Below, piece by piece: positions 46,857 through 55,845 of a stretch of 64,000 nt of DNA. Every line of letters starts with the position of its first letter. Position 1 is the first letter of the stretch. The DNA is from Porifericola rhodea (GTDB lineage: Bacteria > Bacteroidota > Bacteroidia > Cytophagales > Cyclobacteriaceae), in contig NZ_CP119421.1 in assembly GCF_030506305.1 (NCBI RefSeq), forward strand, positions 674,354 through 738,353, given 5' to 3'. Position numbers and translations under genes: made by a program. Under the pieces are notes generated by a model. The model saw only the letters and a program-made list of their open reading frames with translations, did no database searches and was not told the DNA's origin.

Positions 46857-49079
46857 TTACTGTAAAGCTAATACAGCGTTTTTTATACTTTCTGACAAAG
46901 AGTTGATCCATTTAAGCTGACCGATGACCAGACTGGCCTCCTGCAACTGAATTTGCTTTTCTTTCTGGGGTGAGGTGAATTCCGCTGTACTCATATTCCG
47001 GTTGACTTCTACCAATTGCTGGTACTGCTCTTCCAGATAAGATCTGGCTCCTTCTAACTGTACACTTTTAAGAGTTTTGTCTGGTGACTCTCCGTTTAGC
47101 AATGCCTGGGCAGCCTTTAGGTTTTCTTCAGCACTATCTATATAGGCCTGAAAATAAGTAGACTTTTCGCTGGTTATGTGGTTTTGTATATAGGTACCTA
47201 AAGCGGCAGCAGCAGTAAGGAAGGTATGGTTAAGCACAGAAAGCTCATAGGTTTTGGCAAAATTTTGCCGCTTAGATTTGGGTTCCTGATTCATACGTTG
47301 GAAAGCCGCACTCATCTCCCCTACCGCAATAAAAGCTTCTTTTCTGGCAAGCTTGTATACGGTTGGCACCTCGCCCTTCTGCTGGTAGTAATTGCTGATC
47401 TCCTGAAGGTATTTACGGTTAGCTCCTATGCTATCGGCCAATACTTTTTGTATGTTCATAAACTCCCAGCTGGGCCACAGAAACAGGCTGGCCAGAAAAG
47501 AAAGCCCCGCTCCTACTGCGGTATCAAGCACCCTGTACTGAATTACATTAAATGCATCGGGCTTAATAAAGGTATACAAAAAGACCACTGTCAGGGTGAT
47601 AAATACAGCAGAACCCGCATAATTTTTTTGCACTAATGAGATGGCAAAAACCAGGGAAACAGCCGCCAGGCTACCGTAGACTACCGGGTGCTGAGTAAGC
47701 AATACAATTATCAGAGCAATTACCCCTCCAATCAGGGTGCCGTACACCCTTTGTATAGAGCGGCTTTTGGTGAGGCCATAGCTGGGTCGCATAATTACAA
47801 CTATCGTCAACATTACCCAGTAAGGTATCTGGATCATGATCAGAGAACTTAGCAGGTAACCCAACATAACCGTTACGGTAAGGCGCACAGCATGTCTGAA
47901 AATCGTAGATTTAGTATTCAGATTCTGAAGCAAAATGCTGATATCATAGTCCTGCTGCGTAATAAATTTTTCTACATCCTGACTTCTACGCATAATCTGC
48001 TCCTGATCAGTCAGATTTTGCAGCACCCGCTCAATGCTCTCAATCTTCTGCTGTTGTTTTTGCTCGTAGTCTAACAGATTACCCAGTATTATTCCTTCTT
48101 CGTTAAGCTGGTTTAGCTGATGCATTTGTAAATAATTATCCAGTTTGGCCTGAGCCTCCTGAAAAAGAGGAGCTGTATCTACTTTTACAATTTCTTTTCT
48201 GTCGCGTGCCACTACTTCAGCCTGATTTTCCAAGCGCTCTGCCATCGTCTGGATGATACGAATAAACGGTTTGAGCATGTCCTCTTCTCCTTTAAAGTAA
48301 GTCCCTATTTTGTGGTAGTTTGCCGGGTTAGAGATGGTCAGTTCCAGAATATCTACCAGTTCTATAAAAATGAGGATGTATTTATTAGCGGAATACGAAT
48401 TGCCAGAATGGTTTCTTTCTGAAACGAAGATTTCGCGGAGCTTTTCGTGCTTTTCGTTAATCTCTGTTTGTAGGGTAAACAGTTCTTTTTGGAATTGATC
48501 TGTCTGCTGTGGTTTCTCTACCAGTTGCGCTCTTACTCTCAAGTACTGTGCGGTTAGCTGCATACACTCAGCCAGTATCAGCTGATTATGTCGCCTAAAT
48601 ACCAGCGCATGAGCCAGCATAGTAACTCCCAGATACCACATACCTCCAGCAAATACAAAGGAGGCATGAGCTAACAAAGCCTGACCACTGGTAGGACGAG
48701 CAAAAGCTAGAATAATAGCCAACAGACCGGAAAAACTGACCAAAGATGCTCTGAAGCCATAGACCGAAAGCATAGAATAAAAAAATACCAACACTGCCAG
48801 TACTGGCATAAGCACCCAGAGAGAAAAATACGCCAGATGTATAGCCAGCATGGTAACCATAGCAATAATGCTGCTCACAAAGATACCCAGAGCCATATGT
48901 CGCATACTGCCGGGAATGTCGCTAGGAAAACACAAAAACACACCCATAGCTACACTTATAGCCAGCGAAGGAACTCCTAATAAGTTGAACAGCCCCAGAG
49001 GAATAAGCAGCGCAATAAGCAGCGTGATGCTTTTAAAAAAATCTATGCTTTTAAGAAAACGTACTACCGACTGAATCAT
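46857..49079 (-). CDS. FUSC family (YccS-like) inner-membrane transporter
   Basis: The 740-residue protein has two hydrophobic blocks of about six membrane segments each (from about 20-175 and 400-530), separated by a long helical cytosolic part, the layout of YccS/YhfK and aromatic-acid exporters of the FUSC family. Motifs are MLTIVVIMRPSYGLTKSRSIQRVYGTLIGG in the second block. It may export aromatic acids or other toxic metabolites; nothing nearby fixes a substrate. It is a single gene, convergent with the xylanase. Confidence 0.88.
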   Translation of the reverse strand: MIQSVVRFLKSIDFFKSITLLIALLIPLGLFNLLGVPSLAISVAMGVFLCFPSDIPGSMRHMALGIFVSSIIAMVTMLAIHLAYFSLWVLMPVLAVLVFFYSMLSVYGFRASLVSFSGLLAIILAFARPTSGQALLAHASFVFAGGMWYLGVTMLAHALVFRRHNQLILAECMQLTAQYLRVRAQLVEKPQQTDQFQKELFTLQTEINEKHEKLREIFVSERNHSGNSYSANKYILIFIELVDILELTISNPANYHKIGTYFKGEEDMLKPFIRIIQTMAERLENQAEVVARDRKEIVKVDTAPLFQEAQAKLDNYLQMHQLNQLNEEGIILGNLLDYEQKQQQKIESIERVLQNLTDQEQIMRRSQDVEKFITQQDYDISILLQNLNTKSTIFRHAVRLTVTVMLGYLLSSLIMIQIPYWVMLTIVVIMRPSYGLTKSRSIQRVYGTLIGGVIALIIVLLTQHPVVYGSLAAVSLVFAISLVQKNYAGSAVFITLTVVFLYTFIKPDAFNVIQYRVLDTAVGAGLSFLASLFLWPSWEFMNIQKVLADSIGANRKYLQEISNYYQQKGEVPTVYKLARKEAFIAVGEMSAAFQRMNQEPKSKRQNFAKTYELSVLNHTFLTAAAALGTYIQNHITSEKSTYFQAYIDSAEENLKAAQALLNGESPDKTLKSVQLEGARSYLEEQYQQLVEVNRNMSTAEFTSPQKEKQIQLQEASLVIGQLKWINSLSESIKNAVLALQ

Positions 49080-49167
49080 ATAAGCGGTTTGGCATTGGCT
49101 AAAATCACTTTCAATATACTGAGGATAGTGAGGAATAGTTTGGAATGTATAAGCTAATACAAAATAA

Positions 49168-49204
49168 AAGCACCTGCGCTATTAATAAGCCAGGTGCTTC
49201 TTTT
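49168..49204 (-). terminator. Terminator after the aldo/keto reductase gene
   Basis: AAGCACCTG (49168-49176) and CAGGTGCTT (49191-49199) form a perfect 9-bp stem. T-rich tails follow on both strands. It lies downstream of the minus-strand MFS/AKR pair. Confidence 0.75.
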
Positions 49205-49225
49205 AAAAACTAAGCTTTTATGCTA

Positions 49226-50188
49226 CTATACATTTGTGATATAGGTAGAGGCTTCATCTAGCTGAGCCATATCTTCTCTGCTTAGCTGTAGCTGTGCGGC
49301 TTCTATAAAAGCCTGTAAATGTTTGCTTTTGGTAGCACTGGCAATAGGAGCAGTTACTGTAGGCTGGTGTAGTAGCCAGGCCAGCGCCACACCTGCCTGA
49401 GAAACACTGTGCTTACGAGCAACCTCATCCAGTGCCGCGAGGATATTATTACCTTTATCGTCCAGGTATTTTTCTACAAATGCAGCACGCGCTTTTCCTT
49501 CAAAGTCTGCTTTACTACGGTATTTACCGGTAAGAAAACCGCTTGCCAGAGAGAAGTACGTAATTACACCAAGGCCTTCTTCCTTGCAGATTGAAGCTAC
49601 ACCTTCTTCAAACTCCTGACGATCGTATAGATTGTAGCCGGGCTGGAAAACTTCGTAGCGAGGTAATCCATCTCTTTTGCTGGCCTCCAGCGATGCCTTC
49701 AATCTTTCGGGATTCAGGTTAGAGGCACCAATATAACGAACCTTACCTGCTTCAATCAGCTTTTCATAAGCTCCCAGTGTCTCTTCTACCGGAGTACGAT
49801 CATCGTCCCAGTGTGTTAGATACAGGTCTATATAATCAGTCTGTAACCTTCTAAGCGAATCATCTGCTGCTTTGAGAATGTACTCTTCGGTCAGGTCTTT
49901 ATGACCCTGCCCCATATCGGCACCCACTTTGGTAATAACAGTAAGTTTCTCACGATTACTACGGTTTTTCATCCATTTGCCTATAATCGTCTCAGACTCC
50001 CCACCCTGGTTTCCTTCTGCCCAGCGTGAGTATACATCAGCCGTATCTATGGTATCAAAGCCATAATCAAGTAATTCGTCCAGCATCGCAAAAGATGCTT
50101 TTTCGTCCAGAGTCCAGCCAAACACATTGCCCCCAAATACAATAGGGGTAGTTTTTAAGTCTGTATTTCCTAAAGGTCTTTTATGCAT
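49226..50188 (-). CDS. Aldo/keto reductase
   Basis: The 320-residue TIM-barrel oxidoreductase shows the AKR signatures: YGFDTIDTADVYSRW with the catalytic Asp-Tyr, the lysine in LTVITKVGADMG, DYIDLYLTHWDDDRTP with the active-site His, and IGASNLNPERL. It resembles the YajO/YghZ-like NADPH-dependent group; the substrate is unknown. The start lies 4 bases after the MFS gene stop, so they form an operon, divergent from the AraC gene. Confidence 0.93.
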   Translation of the reverse strand: MHKRPLGNTDLKTTPIVFGGNVFGWTLDEKASFAMLDELLDYGFDTIDTADVYSRWAEGNQGGESETIIGKWMKNRSNREKLTVITKVGADMGQGHKDLTEEYILKAADDSLRRLQTDYIDLYLTHWDDDRTPVEETLGAYEKLIEAGKVRYIGASNLNPERLKASLEASKRDGLPRYEVFQPGYNLYDRQEFEEGVASICKEEGLGVITYFSLASGFLTGKYRSKADFEGKARAAFVEKYLDDKGNNILAALDEVARKHSVSQAGVALAWLLHQPTVTAPIASATKSKHLQAFIEAAQLQLSREDMAQLDEASTYITNV

Positions 50189-50192
50189 AATA

Positions 50193-51365
50193 TCATTGAT
50201 TTATCGGTACTAAATTAACTTTCTTCTTTCTGATCAGGATGATAGCCAGAGCTATGATAACACCCATACCTGCCAATGCCGCCCCTACCAGGTCTGCTGA
50301 AGTAAATCCATAACCTAGTGCAATAGGTAAACCTGCCAGATATGCTCCAGAAGCATTGCCCATATTAAAAGCACTTTGATTCATGGAAGAACCTAACATT
50401 TCAGAACCTTTGGCCGTCCTGATCATGGTAATCTGTATAGGGGCAGAAATACAAAAAGCGACTACGCCTATTACGAATGTCATAACCAGCACTGCAATAG
50501 GGTCTCCTGCCAGAAATGTATTAGCCACCAGCACACTTGCCATGAGTATAAGCGCAAAGACTACCGCATGAATAGGCGAAAACTTCTCGGCCATTTTTGC
50601 TCCCAGTAAGTTACCTATGGCCATGCCTGTTCCTGCCAGTATCATCGCATAACTTACCACGCTTTCGGGGTGTCCGGCTACTTCCGTAATGAGTGGAGCG
50701 ATGTAGCTGTACCAGGCAAAAAAACCACCTGTTCCTATGGTAGTCAGCAAAATTACCATCCACAACTCCAGCCGTCTGAATACTTTCAAATCTTTGCGAA
50801 TACCTCCTGAAGAAGATTGTGGGAGTTCCGGCATCCAGTATTTAATGCTTAGCATAGCCAATAAGCCTACTACTCCTACCATCAGAAAAGCTATGCTCCA
50901 GCTAAACTCATGACCAAAGTATGTTCCTAATGGTACACCTATTACGTTGGCAATGGTTAGTCCGGTAAACATAATTGCGATGGCCTGAGCCTCTTTTCCT
51001 GGTTTGGAAAGCTTCCCTGCCACTACAGCACCTATGCCAAAGAAAGCGCCATGCGGCAAACCCGACAGAAACCTTAAAACCAGAAGAGACTCATAATTGT
51101 TGGCAAAGGCCGAAAGTGTATTGAAAATGGTGAACCATACCATAAGGTAAAACAACATCCTGTGTGCAGGCCACTTGCTGCCTAAACCTGTTAGTAATGG
51201 TGCTCCTACTACTACTCCCAGCGCATAAGCTGAGATAAAATGTCCTGACTGAGGAATAGTAATTTCCAGTGCTTTTGCCACATCCGGGAGGATTCCCATA
51301 ATTACGAATTCGGTCATACCTATACCAAACCCGCCAATAGCCAATGCTATTAGTGCTTTGTTCAT
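50193..51365 (-). CDS. MFS transporter, AraJ/drug-efflux (DHA1) type
   Basis: The 390-residue protein has 12 hydrophobic segments and the DHA1 motifs AIGGFGIGMTEFVIMGILP at the N-terminus, LLVLRFLSGLPHGAFFGIG and GVPLGTYFGHEFSW. It matches the AraJ/YdhP-like exporters of sugars or drugs. It is cotranscribed with the aldo/keto reductase and controlled in all likelihood by the divergent AraC regulator. Two gene remnants lie between it and that regulator. Confidence 0.93.
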   Translation of the reverse strand: MNKALIALAIGGFGIGMTEFVIMGILPDVAKALEITIPQSGHFISAYALGVVVGAPLLTGLGSKWPAHRMLFYLMVWFTIFNTLSAFANNYESLLVLRFLSGLPHGAFFGIGAVVAGKLSKPGKEAQAIAIMFTGLTIANVIGVPLGTYFGHEFSWSIAFLMVGVVGLLAMLSIKYWMPELPQSSSGGIRKDLKVFRRLELWMVILLTTIGTGGFFAWYSYIAPLITEVAGHPESVVSYAMILAGTGMAIGNLLGAKMAEKFSPIHAVVFALILMASVLVANTFLAGDPIAVLVMTFVIGVVAFCISAPIQITMIRTAKGSEMLGSSMNQSAFNMGNASGAYLAGLPIALGYGFTSADLVGAALAGMGVIIALAIILIRKKKVNLVPINQ

Positions 51366-51446
51366 CTTTTACTCTTTTTGTTGGTTATATTACTCTTATT
51401 CTTTTAGCCTTTACGAGGCTATTCTGTCTGTATACTGCTGGCAAAG

Positions 51447-51545
51447 CTAGAAAATAGCGTTGACAACTCCTCCATCTACTCTCAATGCTGCAACATTAGT
51501 TGCGGAAGAAAGTGGAGAGTTTGGGAATACGCACCAGTCCGTACC
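51447..51545 (-). pseudogene. 3' remnant of an SDR oxidoreductase gene
   Basis: On the minus strand, reading from 51545 to a TAG at 51447-51449, 32 codons stay open and end SPLSSATNVAALRVDGG followed by VVNAIF. This is the characteristic C-terminus of classical SDR enzymes, with the conserved LRVDGG. An in-frame stop lies just upstream (51546-51548), and no SDR core is present. The rest of the gene has been lost; see the DoxX fragment that overlaps it in another frame. Confidence 0.75.
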
Positions 51546-51606
51546 CTAAAAAACTAAAGCTAATGGGTAAACGAGCTAATACGTAGGCTATCTTCTTTTG
51601 CTGCAT
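51496..51606 (-). pseudogene. 5' remnant of a DoxX-like membrane protein gene
   Basis: A minus-strand ATG at 51606 opens a 36-codon frame with MQQKKIAYVLARLP and then FSFLGYGLVRIPKLSTFF, the first membrane helix and 'G-GLVRxPKL' loop of DoxX-like proteins, which are usually 130-140 residues. It stops at 51496-51498 inside the SDR remnant. The homology ends where the SDR homology starts, which marks a deletion joint. Confidence 0.65.
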
Positions 51607-51688
51607 AAGCATTCATTATTGTCGATTAAACTCCACACAGCTTTTGCAGTTCTTGTAAATATCTAAGGTAATTATGTAAATATGCATC

Positions 51689-52525
51689 ATGAAGCGATAC
51701 AAGCAGTTTGACAGCCTGATGATAGATGATTTTGAGGTGGACAAATGGGAGCATCCCATGCATAACCACAATCATTTTGAACTGATATTTATCGTCAGAG
51801 GCGCGGGTACTCATCATCTAAACGGAGTGGAGTCCGAATACAATACAGGCCATTTATTTCTTTTAGGCCCCGAAGATGTACATGCATTCAAACTCAAGCA
51901 AAGGTCACGATTCATTTACTTTAAATTTACCAGGCAGTATTTTCAACATCATGGAGAACTACCTCTGCCTGATCTCTGGCACCGCGACTTAGAGCAGTTG
52001 TTATACAGCCCCGAAAGAAAAAAAGGGAATTTACTTAGCGAAACATCAGACCAGGAGTTAGTAGCGCAGCTTTTGCTCATCATTTCTGAAGAGTTTAACC
52101 GTAATAAAGCTTTAAGCAGAAAGATTATTTTCCAGCTCTTCTCGGTAATCATCCTTATTGTAAAGCGAAACAGTCAGGGGTATGCGCTACAGCAATCTTC
52201 TCAGCCCGCAGCAGGTATTGCTGAGGAAATTATGGGCTATATTGAAATGAATATCTATGAGCCTGAAAAACTTAGGCTAAAAAACCTGGCTGATCACTTT
52301 CATTACTCTCCTAACTATATAGGTATGCTTTTTAAAGAAAAAGTAGGCAGTACCTTGCGAGACTATGTCAGCCAGTACCGCTACAAACTAATTGAGCAAA
52401 GGTTGAAGAGTAGCCAGACGGGCATGAAGCAAGTTGCTCAGGAGTTTGGCTTTGTAGACGAAAGCCACCTCCACAAATTTATTAAAAGCAAAGCAGGCAA
52501 AAGCATGAGCGAGCTAAGGGAGTAA
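51689..52525 (+). CDS. AraC family transcriptional regulator
   Basis: The 278-residue protein has an N-terminal cupin (HPMHNHNHFELIFIVRGAG) and a C-terminal pair of helix-turn-helix motifs (LADHFHYSPNYIGMLFKEKV, VAQEFGFVDESHLHKFIKSK). It is divergent from the MFS/aldo-keto reductase pair, which it probably regulates. It ends at 52525, 4 bases short of the ancestral stop of the muiA-like gene that is now separated by the IS481 insertion. Confidence 0.93.
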   Translation: MKRYKQFDSLMIDDFEVDKWEHPMHNHNHFELIFIVRGAGTHHLNGVESEYNTGHLFLLGPEDVHAFKLKQRSRFIYFKFTRQYFQHHGELPLPDLWHRDLEQLLYSPERKKGNLLSETSDQELVAQLLLIISEEFNRNKALSRKIIFQLFSVIILIVKRNSQGYALQQSSQPAAGIAEEIMGYIEMNIYEPEKLRLKNLADHFHYSPNYIGMLFKEKVGSTLRDYVSQYRYKLIEQRLKSSQTGMKQVAQEFGFVDESHLHKFIKSKAGKSMSELRE

Positions 52526-52552
52526 ACAACTACTCCAACACCAAATTTCTAT

Positions 52553-52559
52553 CTTTAGG
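52553..52559. repeat. Left target-site duplication of the IS481 element
   Basis: CTTTAGG here is repeated at 53882-53888, directly outside the right inverted repeat. Confidence 0.75.
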
Positions 52560-52587
52560 TGAAATAGTCAAGACATAATCTGACAGT
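52560..52587. repeat. Left terminal inverted repeat of the IS481 element
   Basis: TGAAATAGTCAAGA, a 5-base variable part and TCTGACAGT; it pairs with 53854-53881. Confidence 0.8.
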
Positions 52588-52641
52588 TTAGGTAAATTGA
52601 GATTGACGAGATCATTTCATTTACTTAAACCCGATTACATC

Positions 52642-53832
52642 ATGACTACCGAAGACAAAGTTATTAAGAACAAATTAGGATTACTAAACCTGGCTGAGAT
52701 GCTAGGCAATGTATCTCAAGCCTGTAAGGTGATGGGCTACAGTAGAGATTCTTTCTACCGCTTTAAAGAGCTCTACGAACAAGGCGGTAGCGCGGCTCTG
52801 CAAGAGATGAGCCGCAAGAAGCCTAATGCTAAGAACCGCGTAGCGGCATCCGTTGAACAGGCAGTAGTCGAGCTGGCCATTGAACAACCGGCCTTGGGGC
52901 AGGTACGCGTTTCCAACGAGCTGAAGAAGAACCACGTTTTCATCTCCCCCGGTGGGGTTCGCTCAGTGTGGTTGCGTCATCAGCTAGAGACTTTTCCCAA
53001 ACGCTTGAAAGCATTAGAAGCCAAAGTAGCCCAAGAAGGACTCATTCTCACTGAGGCACAACTGGCGGCGATGGAAAAAGCTAAAGAAGAGAAAGTAGCC
53101 CATGGGGAAATAGAAACGTATCACCCTGGCTACTTAGGATCGCAGGACACCTACTACGTAGGCTATATCAAAGGGGTAGGCAAAATCTATCAGCAGACCT
53201 TTGTAGATACTTACACCAAGGTAGCCCACGCTAAGCTCTATGATCGTAAGAACGCCCTGGTAGCGGCTGATCTGCTCAATGATCGCGTTGTTCCTTTCTA
53301 CGAGCAGTATGAGATTCCATTGTTGCGCATCTTAACGGATCGGGGTAGTGAGTACTGCGGTAATCGCGAGCATCACGAGTACCAGTTGTACTTAGCCATA
53401 GAGGATGTAGATCACAGCAAAACCAAAGCGAAGAGTCCACAAACCAATGGTATCTGTGAACGATTACACCGCACCATGCAGAACGAATTCTATTCAGTAG
53501 CCTTTCGTAAAAAGGTCTACAAAACGCTGGAAGAGTTACAACAGGATTTGGACCTGTGGCTTAACTATTATAATGAGCAAAGAACTCACAGCGGGAAGCA
53601 TTGCAATGGTAGGACCCCAATGCAAACTTGGCAAGAAGATTTACATCTGACAAAGGAGAAAATGTTACAAACTCATCATCAGAATTTTATACCTTTACTA
53701 GTGTCAGACGAAGCGGAAGCGGGCCCTGATGGCGAGCAACCCGCCAGGAATAGTCTGACTGACTGGAATGGTCAAGGGGCTCTGAGGAGACCCTCCCAAA
53801 AAGCTCAACATTCCAAGAATCAGATGCCTTAG
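52642..53832 (+). CDS. IS481 family transposase
   Basis: I start at 52642 ([20 protein letters not shown]), where family members begin; an ATG 45 bases upstream is also open. The 396-residue protein has a helix-turn-helix region ([20 protein letters not shown]) and an rve/DDE core with Asp in [11 protein letters not shown], Asp in [13 protein letters not shown] and Glu in [16 protein letters not shown]-terminal basic tail follows. The frame is intact. Codon use is less AT-biased than that of neighbours, as for a recently acquired element. Confidence 0.93.
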   Translation: MTTEDKVIKNKLGLLNLAEMLGNVSQACKVMGYSRDSFYRFKELYEQGGSAALQEMSRKKPNAKNRVAASVEQAVVELAIEQPALGQVRVSNELKKNHVFISPGGVRSVWLRHQLETFPKRLKALEAKVAQEGLILTEAQLAAMEKAKEEKVAHGEIETYHPGYLGSQDTYYVGYIKGVGKIYQQTFVDTYTKVAHAKLYDRKNALVAADLLNDRVVPFYEQYEIPLLRILTDRGSEYCGNREHHEYQLYLAIEDVDHSKTKAKSPQTNGICERLHRTMQNEFYSVAFRKKVYKTLEELQQDLDLWLNYYNEQRTHSGKHCNGRTPMQTWQEDLHLTKEKMLQTHHQNFIPLLVSDEAEAGPDGEQPARNSLTDWNGQGALRRPSQKAQHSKNQMP

Positions 53833-53853
53833 AAGCGCATCTCATAGGCCTCG

Positions 53854-53881
53854 ACTGTCAGAGGTAATCTTGACTATTACA
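53854..53881. repeat. Right terminal inverted repeat of the IS481 element
   Basis: Read on the minus strand it begins TGTAATAGTCAAGA and ends TCTGACAGT. Its TAA (53877-53879) serves as the stop codon of the adjacent minus-strand gene. Confidence 0.8.
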
Positions 53882-55733
53882 CTTTAGGATACTTAACATT
53901 GTATCGTATCACTTTACTCGCTGATGAATTTGCCGGTATAGTTAAATTCCATTGTACTATACCTGTCTCTTCTTTTATCTTAGCTTCGCTTAGCTCTTCT
54001 GCTTCAACTTCTATATCACTTACTCTTGAAACAGGAATCTGATCATATACAGTCAGATTGATACCTAGTACTTTGTTATTTTTTGCTTCCAATCGCCAAC
54101 CACGACTATCTTCTTGTTTAGAACCAATGAATCGCTTTTTGGTATAATCCTGCACTTTAATTCGCTCTACAACTACATTTCTGTCTCTTCCTAATGAAAC
54201 ATCCAGTGTATCTTTGACAAAGCGAACATCTAGTAGAGATTTTCCTATATAGGTATGTTCAAAAAAAAGGCTTACTTCTCCTTCCAGTAGATTATACTTC
54301 TCCCAATCTGTAATACGAGCTATCAGAAAGGCATCCTTATCCAGTTTTGGTACACATTGGTATTCATACTGTGCCGGTATTTCCAGTTGTGCAAGATCTA
54401 CTGTATAGCTCTTTCCATCTGATTTTATAGTGTAAGGAATCTCCACACTAAATTCCACATGGGTCTGGTTTTCTACCAGGGTCATAGGTACAGTTTGTAC
54501 ATCTGCTTCCACTGATGCTACACTGGATGTGATTCCCCTTACTTTTCCTAACAACCTTTTCTTAGCGTATCCGGTAACGACGACTTCGCTCAACTGATGC
54601 ATATCAGGTTCCAACATAAAGTTCATGTTCTCATTGGCAATTGGTACTTCCTGCTTCTTGTAACCAATGTAGTTTACAGATAAAGTAGTAGTTCCCTGAG
54701 GAATGGAAATATGATATTCTCCATTAACATCAGTAACTGTCCCTACTGAAGTTCCTTTAATTAAAATATTCACCCCGGGAAGGGGTTCTCCTGTTTCAGC
54801 ATCACTAATTTTACCCCTTACTTGCCTTACACTAGGATTCACACTAGTATAGATAGTTTGAAGATTTTGAGGATAAGTTCTATTGAAATCCAGGTACCAG
54901 GGCGAAAGGACAGGCATATTTCCACTAGCTGTAGGGTTTGCATTTGATAGCGCAATTTTTACATTCTTCCAATTCTCTCCTGTATTTTGTTGCACACGTG
55001 CTTTGTACATCAACTCTACTGGACTCTTAACATCTTTGGCTCTTAAATCATAGACAGGAAACCAACTTGCGTGAGCTACCATATAAGAACAGACCAAATC
55101 AACTATTTGCGCACTTTTACTGTCCACAGCCACAACAATTTCTCCACGAGCAGATTGGTCATTATTCCATTGGGCAAGTTGCAGATTAAACTTATCTAGT
55201 TTTTTCTGAAGTTTCTGTAAGCGACTTTTAATGGTTAATTTTTCTAGCCTAATTGCTTTCATCCGCTGCCGGTAATAATTGCTTATTTCTTTTAGATTAT
55301 TCAACGAAAGGCCATTATCTGTCCCTGCGATCTCGTTATTCTTTTTCAGAAATTCCAATTCTTCATCCAATACCTCCTGTAAAGCTTTTTCCATATTAAT
55401 ACTATCTTCAATAGCATATACGCTATCCTGAAGCGTGTTCTTCGCTTCTTCTCCCAGATAATTCAACCGATGATTAACTGAGAGTACCAGTAAATTGCTT
55501 GTAGTTTTGACTTGAATACTTTGGGGATTGATATATGGAGAAAGGCCCTGAATTACAATAGTTGATTTTCCGGCACTAAGTTTAGTCTGGGCACTGCGAT
55601 ATACCTGGGCTCCCTGTAAGAATACTTTTACCGAGTCTACTTTTGAGTTTAGCTTAGATAGAGGAGTGTTTTGAGCTACAAGATTTAGATTTAAAACAAT
55701 ACATTGGATTAATAATAGCAGAAGCCTGATCAT
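53877..55733 (-). CDS. MuiA/DUF4139 family protein, C-terminus replaced by IS481 end
   Basis: The start at 55733 gives the signal MIRLLLLLIQCIVLNLNLVAQ; an ATG 51 bases upstream is less likely. The protein of about 618 residues has an N-terminal DUF4140 part (VDSVKVFLQGAQVYRSAQTK), a coiled coil near 110-180, a DUF4139 beta domain, and an inserted CarbopepD_reg domain with a SusC-like LSEVVVTGYA tail near residues 300-400. It is an envelope protein of unknown mechanism. The reading frame now ends YPKV with its TAA inside the IS481 repeat. Joining the flanks without the IS gives YPKDRNLVLE and a stop at 52530-52532, so about seven residues were lost. Confidence 0.88.
   Translation of the reverse strand: MIRLLLLLIQCIVLNLNLVAQNTPLSKLNSKVDSVKVFLQGAQVYRSAQTKLSAGKSTIVIQGLSPYINPQSIQVKTTSNLLVLSVNHRLNYLGEEAKNTLQDSVYAIEDSINMEKALQEVLDEELEFLKKNNEIAGTDNGLSLNNLKEISNYYRQRMKAIRLEKLTIKSRLQKLQKKLDKFNLQLAQWNNDQSARGEIVVAVDSKSAQIVDLVCSYMVAHASWFPVYDLRAKDVKSPVELMYKARVQQNTGENWKNVKIALSNANPTASGNMPVLSPWYLDFNRTYPQNLQTIYTSVNPSVRQVRGKISDAETGEPLPGVNILIKGTSVGTVTDVNGEYHISIPQGTTTLSVNYIGYKKQEVPIANENMNFMLEPDMHQLSEVVVTGYAKKRLLGKVRGITSSVASVEADVQTVPMTLVENQTHVEFSVEIPYTIKSDGKSYTVDLAQLEIPAQYEYQCVPKLDKDAFLIARITDWEKYNLLEGEVSLFFEHTYIGKSLLDVRFVKDTLDVSLGRDRNVVVERIKVQDYTKKRFIGSKQEDSRGWRLEAKNNKVLGINLTVYDQIPVSRVSDIEVEAEELSEAKIKEETGIVQWNLTIPANSSASKVIRYNVKYPKV
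53882..53888. repeat. Right target-site duplication of the IS481 element
   Basis: CTTTAGG, identical to 52553-52559. Confidence 0.75.
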
Positions 55734-55795
55734 ATTTTTTACATATTTATTCTTTGTATAATTACAATAATTATACAAATCCACAAAAAGAAAAC

Positions 55796-55827
55796 TTAGT
55801 CCATAAACTTTTCTATTCGTAAGTTTG
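55796..55827 (+). promoter_or_regulatory. Candidate promoter of the agmatine deiminase operon
   Basis: TTAG (55796-55799), 20 bases, then TAAGTTTG (55820-55827), a perfect TAnnTTTG. Transcription would start about 12 bases before the ATG at 55846, leaving a very short leader. Confidence 0.5.
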
Positions 55828-55845
55828 AATTTTTAATTTGAATCT

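Larger units (their letters stand above)
52560..53881 (+). mobile_element. Complete IS481-family insertion sequence, 1322 bp
   Basis: The element is bounded by imperfect terminal inverted repeats of 28 bases (22 of 28 identical). The left starts TGAAATAGTCAAGA, the right, read inward, TGTAATAGTCAAGA, and both end in TCTGACAGT. A 7-base direct repeat CTTTAGG flanks it. It carries one intact transposase gene. Everything needed for activity seems present. It lies in the 3' end of the minus-strand muiA-like gene. Confidence 0.85.
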
